DNA from: CAZGRP01 sp964527995
GTDB lineage: Bacteria > Zhuqueibacterota > Zhuqueibacteria > Oceanimicrobiales > CAZGRP01
NCBI GenBank assembly: GCA_964527995.1
Contig: CAZGRP010000052.1
Coordinates: forward strand, 1 to 30,672
DNA length: 30,672 bases
Reading direction: 5' to 3'
Below the pieces are notes generated by a model. That model ran no database searches. It was not told the origin of the DNA and saw only the letters and a program-made list of their open reading frames with translations. This document shows, piece by piece, positions 23,828 through 30,672 of this stretch. Positions within the stretch are counted from its first letter, which is position 1; each line of letters starts with the position of its first letter. The translations under genes were made by a program, and so were the position numbers.

Positions 23828-25836
23828 GCCCGCCGGCCATAGCTCGGATTGGCACGAAACTCTTGCCACAGCCGATCTCGTTCATGTAAATCCTCGAGCA
23901 AGTGCCGCACATCCTCCACTGATTCGAGGGCCGCAATACGTTCGGGGAGCCCGGTAAAAAAAGCGAGTTTGGGCGGGGCTCCGATGAAGCGTAGATTCTG
24001 TCTGCGATACCAGCCGTTCCACTTCGGCATTGGCTCGCTCTCGAGAGTCCGGAAGAGCTCGGTCGCGGCGGTGGCAATCGCTTCGGCCTGGCACCTCAGC
24101 TCGGACCGCGTGGTTGACTGGAGACCCTGTTGTGCGACGGCGCGGAGGTCTGCTTCCAGGCGGATCATCTTCTCGGCCAGCACCGCAATGTCGCGAAAAA
24201 GTCGGATCTGCTGGATGACGTAGCTGTCAAGAAAGAGGCGCGACTCGCTCGCCACGCGATCTCGCAGCGCCTTCGCAGCGCGCAGGGCCTCCTGCGCCGT
24301 CGCGGCAGCCTGGTGTGCTTTGCCCTGGGGCAGCATGCCCCACGCCAGCCACAGACCGCGTTCCACCAGCAGAGCCAGTCCGCCCAGGCCGTCGTGGTCC
24401 AAGAAGCGGTGCGCCTCATGGAGTTGCCGCAGCACCGCCGCAACCTCCGCCGCAGCGCCCTGGCCAAAATACCTTTCAGCCCACTGCAGAGAAAACTGAT
24501 CGGCATCAAATCCTTCGGGATTCCAGGCAAACCGGCTGACGGCTTCCATGTTGAAAAGAAAATTCCGCAGCGACGACCCCACGTCGTTGATGAGAGCTTC
24601 GGTGTAGCCCCAGCGCACTGCTTTGCGCAAGGCACTGCCAATGACGTGCGGTCGCGGATCCTGCACCAGGTGGTCCTCCCAGCTTCCCGGGAAATAAAGC
24701 GTGCCGAAGCGATGAGGAAATCTGCGTCGCAGCTCAGCAAAGGCCTGACGGTATTCACCGCGCGCTTCGGCCGGAATCAGCACGATCGTATCCGTCTCGT
24801 CGATATCGAACCTGCCATCGAGAAAAGCGTCATAGACCCATTCCTGCCACATCAGGTAGTAGAGCGGTTTTCCCGGGTGAAGTTCTGCAATCAGCTGCTT
24901 TAGGAGCCGGCGCTGTTCGTTGGCGACCTGCCACCACTCCATCTTCCCGCCCACCGGTCGTGTGGAGTCGAGCAGCGGCCCCTGCGGCCAGAAGTGGTAA
25001 GCATCGGCCAGGCGGTGAGGACCCTCGGTGAGCATCCGCCGCCAGTTGTCCTCGTAATAGTCACGGTTTTGGGGCCAGCTCAAGCGCGTGGTATCGGGTG
25101 GGAAATTCCAGTGCAGGTAGACCGCCACAAACACCCCTTTGCTGTGGGCATAGTTGATGACCTGCTCGACGAGTTCCGGCCTCGGCTCGTACCGCGGACA
25201 GACCTCGCCGTAGTGGCGCCGGAAGATCTCGTCCTCGAGCCAGAACTCCCCGCGTCCGAGCGAGTCGATCAGTAGCAGGCCGTTGTAGCCGACACGAACG
25301 AAGCTGTCGATGACGCCCTTCCAGACATCCAGGTCGATGTGTAACTTCTCACCTTTGAAATTGGCAAGTTCGTCGCTGTCATCGTCGGTGAAAAAGCGAT
25401 AGCGAAAGGCCGGCGCGGGCTGGTCGGCATCGATGACTGGTAACGAAGAGAGCGATGCGGGCGGCTGCTTCCCGGTGAAGTATTCCCACGGGTCGATGCC
25501 CAGGGCCAGCTCGCTGAATCGGTGCACCCCGTGCAGACACGCCATGGCATCGGCCCCGTGGATGTCGATGAAGGTGGTGTCACCATCGCGATGGGTGCGG
25601 ATGGTATACGCTTCCGGCTCCGCCAGGAGAGGCTCCTCTGTTCCCGGCACGTCCAGGCGAAAGCAGATGGAGCATGCCATCGGCGGTTTCTCTCCCTGGC
25701 AAAGCGCAGCCTTGATACCGGTGACGCGCTCGAAATCGTTCGCCAGCTCCGCTGCCGCCGTCTGCAGCAGGTCCTCGGCCCGCGCAGGAGTACAGATCGC
25801 AACCGGTGCCCCTATGACCACTCGCCTCTGTTCCAC
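23824..25836 (-). CDS. Glycoside-hydrolase-like protein (GH67/GH115/GH20-type architecture), substrate unknown
   Basis: A protein of about 670 residues. The N-terminal ~120 residues ('RVVIGAPVAICT', 'AAAELANDFERVTGIKAAL', 'HGADAMACLHGVHRFSELALGIDPW') have the alpha/beta domain that precedes the barrel in GH20, GH67 and GH115 enzymes. The middle has TIM-barrel features: 'YNGLLLIDSLGRGEFW', 'YAHSKGVFVAVYLHWNFPPD', 'DTIVLIPAEARGEY' and 'AVSRFAWNPEGFDADQFSLQWAERYFG'; the last resembles alpha-glucuronidases. A helical C-terminal part follows. No signal peptide is visible. I choose GTG at 25836, which has a GAGAGGAA site and a promoter just upstream; a TTG at 25890 has neither. Its stop overlaps the Crp/Fnr start as ATGA. 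Which sugar it acts on, if any, is unknown. Confidence 0.68.
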   Translation of the reverse strand: MEQRRVVIGAPVAICTPARAEDLLQTAAAELANDFERVTGIKAALCQGEKPPMACSICFRLDVPGTEEPLLAEPEAYTIRTHRDGDTTFIDIHGADAMACLHGVHRFSELALGIDPWEYFTGKQPPASLSSLPVIDADQPAPAFRYRFFTDDDSDELANFKGEKLHIDLDVWKGVIDSFVRVGYNGLLLIDSLGRGEFWLEDEIFRRHYGEVCPRYEPRPELVEQVINYAHSKGVFVAVYLHWNFPPDTTRLSWPQNRDYYEDNWRRMLTEGPHRLADAYHFWPQGPLLDSTRPVGGKMEWWQVANEQRRLLKQLIAELHPGKPLYYLMWQEWVYDAFLDGRFDIDETDTIVLIPAEARGEYRQAFAELRRRFPHRFGTLYFPGSWEDHLVQDPRPHVIGSALRKAVRWGYTEALINDVGSSLRNFLFNMEAVSRFAWNPEGFDADQFSLQWAERYFGQGAAAEVAAVLRQLHEAHRFLDHDGLGGLALLVERGLWLAWGMLPQGKAHQAAATAQEALRAAKALRDRVASESRLFLDSYVIQQIRLFRDIAVLAEKMIRLEADLRAVAQQGLQSTTRSELRCQAEAIATAATELFRTLESEPMPKWNGWYRRQNLRFIGAPPKLAFFTGLPERIAALESVEDVRHLLEDLHERDRLWQEFRANPSYGRRA

Positions 25837-25861
25837 AGTTCCTCTCTCCGTGTTTTGGCTC

Positions 25862-25890
25862 AAGTTACTGAGTGCGTGGGGAAAAGTCAA
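25862..25890 (-). promoter_or_regulatory. Sigma70-like promoter for the glycoside-hydrolase-like gene and crp/fnr
   Basis: On minus, -35 TTGACT (25885-25890), 17-base spacer, -10 TAACTT (25862-25867); the start would be near 25855, about 19 bases before the GTG. The 313-base divergent spacer 25837-26149 holds this site and the IMPase promoter, and I see nothing else in it. Confidence 0.6.
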
Positions 25891-25959
25891 TCCGAATCTC
25901 GACTCACAGGGCCGGGAATCGGCGGCCCGTGTATTCGGTTCAAAACCGCATCGCCCATC

Positions 25960-25987
25960 TTGACTTTCAGTCTGAACGGTTTAAATT
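25960..25987 (+). promoter_or_regulatory. Candidate promoter for the IMPase-family gene
   Basis: On plus, -35 TTGACT (25960-25965), 16-base spacer, TAAATT (25982-25987). It would give a leader of about 155 bases before the GTG at 26150, so a closer promoter is possible. Confidence 0.4.
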
Positions 25988-26149
25988 GCTTCAGCGTACC
26001 GGTCGCCTCCCGGGTGCGCGTTGTGGCGCGCTTTCTCTGCCAGAGGCATCGGTACGACTCCCGGTTGGACGGAAGAAGCGCGTGTTCCTCCGTGCCGGTC
26101 TGGGGTGGTTTCTTTTCGTGGCTGAAAAGTAGAATCTCAGGGAGCAGCC

Positions 26150-26956
26150 GTGGAGAATCTAAATTCCTACCTCGACTTCGCCGTCGAAGTCGCCCGCCTC
26201 GGTGGGCAGCGCACAACTGCTTACTTCGAAACAGGCGTGTCCGTGGAGCACAAGGCGGATCAGTCGCCCGTGACCCGTGCCGATCGCGAGGCCGAGGCCG
26301 CCATTCGCAAAGCCATCATCCAGCGCTTCCCGGACCACGACATCTACGGAGAGGAGTTCGGCAGCGAGAATCGAAAGTCGCCCTACCGCTGGATCGTCGA
26401 CCCTCTCGATGGCACGCGCAATTTCGTCCGCGGAATTCCGATCTATGCCACTCTGATCGCTCTGGAGCATCGAGGCGAGGTGGTGGTTGGAGTGGTGTAT
26501 GAGCCTGTGCCGGAGCACATCGTTTATGCCACGAAAGGAGGCGGCGCCTTTGATGGCGGCGGCAGGCGCCTCAGCGCCTCCACTGTCGGTTCGCTCTCCG
26601 AAGCCATGCTTGTGCATGGCAGCCTGCGTCTCGTCGCTCACCAGGGGTACGCCGCGGCGTTTGCTGGACTACTGGACGCCGTCGAGTATGACAACGGCTT
26701 CGGGGATTACTACGGCCACCTGCTCGTCGCCCGCGGCAGCGCAGACATCATGCTCGACCCGGTGGTGGCTCCGTACGACGTCGCGCCCATCAAGTTGATT
26801 GTGGAAGAGGCCGGCGGACGGTTCACCTCGCTCACAGGTGAGCCGACGGTCTACGGGGGTTCGGCGCTGAGCACCAACGGCATCCTGCACGAGGAGGTTC
26901 TCTCCTTCTTTCGACAACGTCGCGAGGGGGAATTTGAGGAGGGCCGGTTGGTCTAA
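26150..26956 (+). CDS. Inositol monophosphatase family phosphatase (possible HisN-type histidinol phosphatase)
   Basis: A 268-residue Mg-dependent phosphatase. Metal-binding residues are Glu68/Glu69 in 'IYGEEFGSE', Asp84 and Asp87 in 'VDPLDGTRNF' and Asp210 in 'VAPYDVAPIKLIVEEAGG'. The blocks 'RGIPIYATLIAL' and 'PYDVAPIKLIVEEAGG' lean toward the HisN branch of histidinol-phosphatases, but inositol-1-phosphatase or a sugar-phosphate phosphatase cannot be excluded. The start is GTG, with GGGAG five bases upstream. It is transcribed divergently from the glycoside-hydrolase-like gene and is followed by a convergent M48 gene with a 213-base spacer. No histidine-pathway gene is in the window. Confidence 0.9.
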   Translation: MENLNSYLDFAVEVARLGGQRTTAYFETGVSVEHKADQSPVTRADREAEAAIRKAIIQRFPDHDIYGEEFGSENRKSPYRWIVDPLDGTRNFVRGIPIYATLIALEHRGEVVVGVVYEPVPEHIVYATKGGGAFDGGGRRLSASTVGSLSEAMLVHGSLRLVAHQGYAAAFAGLLDAVEYDNGFGDYYGHLLVARGSADIMLDPVVAPYDVAPIKLIVEEAGGRFTSLTGEPTVYGGSALSTNGILHEEVLSFFRQRREGEFEEGRLV

Positions 26957-27169
26957 AACCAGAGGGATGTGAGCACCTGGCAGCTCCAGTCTCGGCGTCT
27001 GAAACCAGAGAGTTCGGCCGCAACCAGCCGCAAGCCCAGCAGTTCGCGACCCGGCGATCCGAGAAAATCGCGACACTGCCAGGCTCAATGGGAATCCCCT
27101 GATCGTCCCGGTCGGTCCGCCGTGGGGTGCTCGTTTTCTGCGGGGGTCAACCCAAGGACCAGGGCTACC

Positions 27170-28618
27170 TCAGCGCACGACTTTCAGCAACTCACCGCGG
27201 TTGACCTTGTCTTCCAGCCGCATGCCGTTGAGGACGGCCATCTCCTTGAGCTCATCCTCCTTCACACCGAAACGACGAAGAACCTCCTCCAGGGTGCCAG
27301 GTCGATCCACCTTCTTGATGCGCACCCGTCGCGGTTGCTTCTTCAGCGCAGCTTTGTTGCGCAGACGATCGAAGCTCCTCATCACCTGCTCGAAAGTCGC
27401 CACCACTTTGTCAAAGTTGCCCGGTGTCGTAAAGCCGTGGAACACGTAGATCTTGTTATCCTTCTCAATGAAGGTGGACATCACCCGCAGGGAACTGCGC
27501 TGGCTCTGGACGTCGCTCACCATCATCACAGCCGGCATGCCGTTCACTTTGGTCTTTTTGCTGCTCTTCACCGTGGCCCCGGAACTGGCGACAAAGCTTT
27601 CAGCCGCCAACTGAGCCGATGCGCCTTTCGCCAGGGTGAACTCGATGATGGCGTCCTTCTTGGGGCTGACCATCTGCACCTGCGTCGGCTGGTTGACCGT
27701 TTGCCACTCCGATGGCACCAGAAACTGGAATTTCAGGTCCGGATGGTAGAAGTAGCCCCCTTCCACAAACCCCTGGCGTGGGTCTTCTCCAAAGACGATG
27801 CCGTCGATGCGGTGCAGATATCGGGCCCGGTTCGTGCCGCCCTTCGGACCTGGCACCTTTTTCTGCCATTCCGCAGACAAGGCGGCTACGGTCTTCTCGC
27901 GGTCGACCGGGTTCGGGTGAGTGGAGAGGAAGGTGGGGATGTTGTTGCCACTTTTCTGGCTGAGGCGGTTGATGGTCTCAAAAAAATGGGCCATGCTGCG
28001 GGCATCATAGCCGGCCCGGGTGGAGTACTCAACACCCAGGCGGTCGGCCTCGGATTCGTCATCGCGGCTGAATTTCAGAAAAAGCAGCCCGAGGCCGGTC
28101 TGCGCCAGGTCGCTGAGCCGGTAGATCGTTGGAGAGAGCACCGAACCGAGAGCCAGACCGACGCCGGCAAGTTGGGCCTTGGTGTACTGCTCAGCTCCGT
28201 GCCGGGCGGCGACGTGGCCGATCTCATGCCCCATCACGCCCGCCATTTCGGCCTCGGTGTTGAAGTAGGCCATGATACCCCGGGTGAAATAGACATAGCC
28301 GCCTGGCAGCGCAAAGGCGTTCACCACGGGCGAATCCAACAACCGGAAGGTGAATTTCAGAGTGGGACGGTGGGACACCCTCACCAGCTTCTGCCCGACG
28401 CTGTCTACAAAGGCAGCCAGTTTGGGATCGTCGTAGATGCCAAACTGAGCGACGATCTCCGGATCAGCCTTGCGGCCGAGTTCGATCTCCTTCGACTCGC
28501 TCATCAGGCTGATGGTGCGCTTGCCGGTGACGTAGTCCCGCGCGCAAGAGGCGACGAGAACCGCCACGGGTAGAATCACCAGAAGCAAGCGCCTCTGAAG
28601 TGTACGAAGACCAGGCAT
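27170..28618 (-). CDS. M48-family metalloprotease lipoprotein (BepA/LoiP-like)
   Basis: A 482-residue periplasmic zinc protease. The N terminus is a lipoprotein signal ending LVASC (Cys25). The zinc site is HEIGH (131-135), with Glu188 in 'DDESEAD' as the third ligand. Residues about 60-250 form the M48 domain. After it come a beta-rich region of unknown role (about 265-410) and a C-terminal LysM-like segment ('GTLEEVLRRFGVKEDELKEMAVLNGM', about 433-458). Relatives act in outer-membrane protein quality control. I choose the ATG at 28618 over the in-frame ATG at 28636: it has an AGGGG site 7 bases ahead, and a small upstream ORF stops just before it. It is convergent with the IMPase gene. Confidence 0.92.
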   Translation of the reverse strand: MPGLRTLQRRLLLVILPVAVLVASCARDYVTGKRTISLMSESKEIELGRKADPEIVAQFGIYDDPKLAAFVDSVGQKLVRVSHRPTLKFTFRLLDSPVVNAFALPGGYVYFTRGIMAYFNTEAEMAGVMGHEIGHVAARHGAEQYTKAQLAGVGLALGSVLSPTIYRLSDLAQTGLGLLFLKFSRDDESEADRLGVEYSTRAGYDARSMAHFFETINRLSQKSGNNIPTFLSTHPNPVDREKTVAALSAEWQKKVPGPKGGTNRARYLHRIDGIVFGEDPRQGFVEGGYFYHPDLKFQFLVPSEWQTVNQPTQVQMVSPKKDAIIEFTLAKGASAQLAAESFVASSGATVKSSKKTKVNGMPAVMMVSDVQSQRSSLRVMSTFIEKDNKIYVFHGFTTPGNFDKVVATFEQVMRSFDRLRNKAALKKQPRRVRIKKVDRPGTLEEVLRRFGVKEDELKEMAVLNGMRLEDKVNRGELLKVVR

Positions 28619-28622
28619 AACG

Positions 28623-28736
28623 CTACCCCTGTTCATGGAGACGACTGCACCCGATTCTCTGACTCAACCGCTCCGTTGGCCCGAGCCGCGGCGCCGCGGT
28701 CTTGACCTCGAAGCCGGAAAACCACGAACGACTCAC
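28623..28736 (-). CDS. Possible 37-residue leader ORF ahead of the M48 protease
   Basis: A GTG at 28736 sits 5 bases after a perfect AAGGAGG (28742-28748), and the frame runs 37 codons to a TAG at 28623-28625, 4 bases before the M48 ATG. The peptide is basic and has no known domain. Such an arrangement would couple translation of the leader to the protease. It is short and unsupported by homology, so it may be chance; the ribosome binding site is the main evidence. Confidence 0.35.
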   Translation of the reverse strand: MSRSWFSGFEVKTAAPRLGPTERLSQRIGCSRLHEQG

Positions 28737-28840
28737 CGTATCCTCCTTGCCTCAGGCTCCTGCATTTGACAACAAATCCCCCTCCCCGGCTTCTTCCGCA
28801 TTCGAAGCGGACATCACCGGGTGAAAATCTCCAGTGGTGA

Positions 28841-28869
28841 AAGTTAGCCAAGTCTGCAGGAAAAATCAA
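28841..28869 (-). promoter_or_regulatory. Candidate promoter for the leader ORF and M48 gene
   Basis: On minus, -35 TTGATT (28864-28869), 17-base spacer, -10 TAACTT (28841-28846). The leader to the M48 ATG would be about 216 nt and would include the 37-codon ORF. Confidence 0.5.
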
Positions 28870-28892
28870 GGCCGGCCGGCGGCATCACCCGG

Positions 28893-29390
28893 CTACACCA
28901 CGATGACGATCACTGTGCCGAGCAGCGCCAGGCGACAGGCCCACCGCCGCGAGGGGCGCTGGCTGAGTTTCCCAGGGAGCCGAACCAGCCAGCCGCCCAG
29001 ATGGGGTGGCAGGTATCCCCACGGCACGGGGGCATCCCCGACTGCCCGCCAAAGGGGATCGGGTTCGCCGGTTTGTACGCGCTGTGAATCGCCGATCAAA
29101 GCCAGGTGAATGACGCGAACCGGCGGGGTGGAGAGCCACCAGTAATAGAGCAGGTCTTCGACGTAGCAGAGCCAGAGAACCGCGGCCAGCACGAGCTCCC
29201 GAGGCGACAGCAGCCAGTACGCCGCACCCGCCGCCAGCACGAAAAAAGCCTCCTGGTAGCGTCTCAAAATCCGCTTGGCCCGCTCGTCCCACGGGCTTTG
29301 CTGGAGCTTCGCGGTAATGGCACCGCCGATGGCAGCATCAAGGAGTGCGATGGACAGGATAAACAGGCCAACTTTGATTTCGTCGCTCAC
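28893..29390 (-). CDS. Hypothetical small membrane protein
   Basis: A 165-residue protein I do not recognise. It has three or four hydrophobic segments: an N-terminal 'VGLFILSIALLDAAIGGAI', 'AFFVLAAGAAYWLL', 'LVLAAVLWLCYVEDLLYYWWL', and a C-terminal 'LALLGTVIVIVV', with a Pro/Gly-rich stretch ('VPWGYLPPHLGG') between the third and fourth. The 'CYVEDLLYYWWL' helix, with acidic residues in the membrane, is the most distinctive part. I choose GTG at 29390 because it follows GGAGGGC; the frame is open well upstream but that part is low-complexity and crosses a terminator. It lies between the DUF1579-like gene and the M48 gene on the same strand. Confidence 0.6.
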   Translation of the reverse strand: MSDEIKVGLFILSIALLDAAIGGAITAKLQQSPWDERAKRILRRYQEAFFVLAAGAAYWLLSPRELVLAAVLWLCYVEDLLYYWWLSTPPVRVIHLALIGDSQRVQTGEPDPLWRAVGDAPVPWGYLPPHLGGWLVRLPGKLSQRPSRRWACRLALLGTVIVIVV

Positions 29391-29470
29391 GCTCTGCCCT
29401 CCAGTTACCCGCTTTCCCGGTGTTTCCCCGCACCCAGGTCGAGGAGAAGATGGTCGCAGGAAAGCAATCT

Positions 29471-29522
29471 CAGTCTCCGAAGGACTGCACAAAAGCAAAG
29501 GGCCGGTCTTTTCCCGGCCCTT
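29471..29522 (-). terminator. Rho-independent-type terminator after the DUF1579-like gene
   Basis: On minus, AAGGGCCGG (29498-29506, plus-strand order) pairs with CCGGCCCTT (29514-29522) around a 7-base loop, and the hairpin is followed by TTGCTTTTG. Immediately after comes a small hairpin with a C(UUCG)G loop (CAGTC 29471-29475 with GACTG 29483-29487). It lies about 125 bases past the DUF1579-like stop. Confidence 0.6.
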
Positions 29523-29550
29523 GAGGTTCAGATCTCCCAGCAGCGGAACA

Positions 29551-29577
29551 GGGCTGCCATCCAGCGCACGGCAGCCC
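29551..29577 (-). repeat. 8-bp inverted repeat (stem-loop) in the intergenic RNA
   Basis: GGGCTGCC (29551-29558) and GGCAGCCC (29570-29577) are perfectly complementary, with an 11-base loop. There is no T-run, so it is not a terminator. It lies in the 3' untranslated part of the DUF1579-like gene, ahead of the terminator. Confidence 0.45.
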
Positions 29578-29646
29578 GCCATGTCCTCCGGCCTCTTTCC
29601 GCCGCCGGGCCGTTTCGGCGTTACCGGCGAGCAGAAACTCAACTCG

Positions 29647-30252
29647 TCAGTACTTCCGGGCCACCTTCTTGCGGGTCAGCTCCGCCCGGCCCTCTATGGG
29701 CTGGCCTGTGGGCCCCTGTTCCTTGTACGTGAGGACCATCTTGTCGTCGCTGACTCTCTCGATGGTGCGTGTGGAGGTGCCCATCGTGCCTTCCCACTTC
29801 ATGATCAGCTTGTTGCCCTGGCGCTTGCCCTTGCCCTGATAGACGCCGCGCCAGTTATCGAACCAGAAGGCCACGAACTCTCCGGTTTTCGGATCCATGG
29901 TCATCGGGCCCATGCCCTTGTAGACACTGTCCTTCATCATCTCCATGCCTTTCTCAGACATCCCCATGGCTGCGGCCATGGCCTTCATCTGCTCGGGCGA
30001 CATCTCGGTCATTTTGCTCTTGGCCGTGGTCAGAACAAACTGCTGGTCCAGACCCCACTCCATCTTCATCGATTCCTGGGTCTTGCCCATGGGCGACTGA
30101 CCCCAGCCCTGCCACTCGCCGATCAGCCACTTACAGAAATCGTCTTCGATGGGCTTGGGTGGTGCGTAGCCTTCCTCCTGCTTTTCCTGGGCGAACGCGG
30201 GCAGAGCGGCGAGCAACAACAGCGCTGACAGCATGTAAGAAAGCCGTTTCAT
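29647..30252 (-). CDS. Exported DUF1579-like protein
   Basis: A 201-residue protein with a clean signal peptide (MKRLSYMLSALLLLAALPAFA, cleavage near residue 21). The mature part has the DUF1579-like pattern: an N-terminal 'WLIGEWQGWGQSPMG', a beta-barrel run 'GEFVAFWFDNWRGVYQGKGKRQGNKLIMKWEG' and 'RTIERVSDDKMVLTYKEQ'. The middle is unusually rich in methionine ('KMTEMSPEQMKAMAAAMGMSEKGMEMMKDS'), an amphipathic, Met-rich insert. The ATG at 30252 has a GGAGGGG site. The function of DUF1579 is unknown; a secreted lipocalin-like fold is likely. It is followed by a terminator and has its own promoter. Confidence 0.8.
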   Translation of the reverse strand: MKRLSYMLSALLLLAALPAFAQEKQEEGYAPPKPIEDDFCKWLIGEWQGWGQSPMGKTQESMKMEWGLDQQFVLTTAKSKMTEMSPEQMKAMAAAMGMSEKGMEMMKDSVYKGMGPMTMDPKTGEFVAFWFDNWRGVYQGKGKRQGNKLIMKWEGTMGTSTRTIERVSDDKMVLTYKEQGPTGQPIEGRAELTRKKVARKY

Positions 30253-30396
30253 GACTTCCCCTCCATGATTAGGTGGATGAGAAAAATTTGGTGTGAATTG
30301 TCCCCATCCCCAGGGAAATTCGGCGAATCGTCTGCGGGGCGAACCAGAAGTGCCGCTTTGCGGCTCAAAGGTGGGCAGGGGGGATGTAGGTTGGCC

Positions 30397-30425
30397 AATG
30401 TAAGGAAGTTGGGTGGGAAAGTCAA
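30397..30425 (-). promoter_or_regulatory. Sigma70-like promoter for the DUF1579-like gene
   Basis: On minus, -35 TTGACT (30420-30425), 17-base spacer, -10 TACATT (30397-30402), with a start near 30390 and a leader of about 138 nt. The 420 bases from 30253 to the window end hold this promoter and the structured element below, and no convincing gene. Confidence 0.6.
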
Positions 30426-30512
30426 GAAAGATCGACCCGCGAGCCGGAAGGCGGCGAACAGGGACACCGCCATGGCGGTGGTAGGTTCAGGCCGCTGGCA
30501 TCGCCGCGAGGC

Positions 30513-30616
30513 ACAAAAAGAAAAAAACCTCCGGCCTGAGATTCCAGACCCTTCTCCGAAGGCGATCCCCTCTGTCGCCCACTCATGTAAAGGGTCCCGG
30601 AACCAGGCCGGAGGTT
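30513..30616 (-). terminator. Long stem-loop with U-run: terminator or 3' end of a structured RNA
   Basis: On minus, AACCTCCGGCCTG (30604-30616) pairs perfectly over 13 bases with 30526-30538, then GTTCC with GGAAT, then GACCCTT with AAGGGTC, so about 25 pairs form with small bulges. An inner GGCGA/TCGCC hairpin sits near the tip. The 3' arm runs into TTTTTTTCTTTTTG. The loop is longer than in an ordinary terminator, so a small regulatory RNA is possible. The upstream gene is outside the window. Confidence 0.55.
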
Positions 30617-30672
30617 GGACTTCGAAAATGTTGCCCCTCGCGCAACGCGAAGTGCCGGCGCCGAACGTTCAG

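Noticed and set aside
26976..27083. CCTGGCAG and CTGCCAGG inverted repeat in the IMPase/M48 spacer
   Set aside because: Arms are 8 bases but more than 90 bases apart, with no T-run; it does not look like a terminator for either convergent gene.
26969..28573. Open plus-strand frame of more than 500 codons opposite the M48 gene
   Set aside because: Composition is that of an antisense shadow and no family motif is visible, whereas the minus strand has HEIGH and a lipobox.
30535..30600. CTGAGA plus ACCCTT on the plus strand suggesting a TPP riboswitch
   Set aside because: The rest of the conserved TPP core is missing and the bases are explained by a long stem read on the minus strand.

Overview
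This 30.7 kb window is a GC-rich, densely coded bacterial chromosomal segment. Two runs of exactly 100 N (21448-21547 and 22942-23041) mark it as a scaffolded draft or metagenome assembly. Lipoprotein signals on a nitrite reductase and an M48 protease, together with a respiratory gene set, suggest a Gram-negative, didermic, facultatively anaerobic bacterium. The gene mix (GpgS-type osmolyte synthesis, SpeD/SpeE, DUF3943, AniA-like NirK) would fit Acidobacteriota or a similar phylum, but that placement is a guess. Almost all genes lie on the minus strand; only the YIP1-like gene (214-897) and the inositol-monophosphatase-like gene (26150-26956) lie on plus. I saw no tRNA, rRNA, CRISPR array, insertion sequence or phage gene.

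Layout by increasing coordinate: (1) 214-2330, a YIP1-family membrane protein convergent with a speD-speE polyamine operon that has a clear promoter. (2) 2404-8540, a secreted amidohydrolase, an MrfA/YprA-like DEAD/DEAH helicase and a ClC chloride channel with CBS and TrkA-C domains. (3) 8735-12984, a four-gene osmolyte operon: gpgS, a second glycosyltransferase, a small mechanosensitive-channel-like membrane protein and a HAD phosphatase of the mannosyl/glucosyl-3-phosphoglycerate type, behind a strong sigma70-like promoter. (4) 13285-13860, a DUF3943 exported protein.

(5) 14038-23827 is the most interesting part, a nitrite/nitric-oxide island. In transcription order it holds a Crp/Fnr regulator, a perfect FNR-type box, a 7Fe ferredoxin, two hemerythrin-like proteins (the second interrupted by a gap and possibly fused to DUF2249), an AniA-like lipoprotein copper nitrite reductase, a cupin, Mrp/ApbC, an NnrS-like membrane protein, a membrane-anchored cytochrome c, a DUF1858-DUF2249-DUF2249 protein, a second NnrS/heme-copper-oxidase-like membrane protein and a DUF59 Fe-S factor. 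The pathway reading is nitrite to NO by NirK, NO binding or removal by the hemerythrin, NnrS and DUF2249 proteins, and Fe-S repair by Mrp and DUF59, all under an NO- or oxygen-responsive Crp/Fnr regulator. No canonical NorB, NosZ or NirS is in the window. The NirK has Leu where the type-1 copper axial Met is expected.

(6) 23824-30616 holds a glycoside-hydrolase-like gene translationally coupled to the Crp/Fnr regulator, an IMPase-family phosphatase, an M48 lipoprotein protease with a probable upstream leader ORF, two less-known genes (a small membrane protein and a DUF1579-like exported protein), and hairpin-rich intergenic DNA ending in a long stem plus U-run on the minus strand. Six promoter candidates share a -35 of the form TTGAC(T/A)TT or close to it, with 16-17 bp spacing to a TAnnnT -10.
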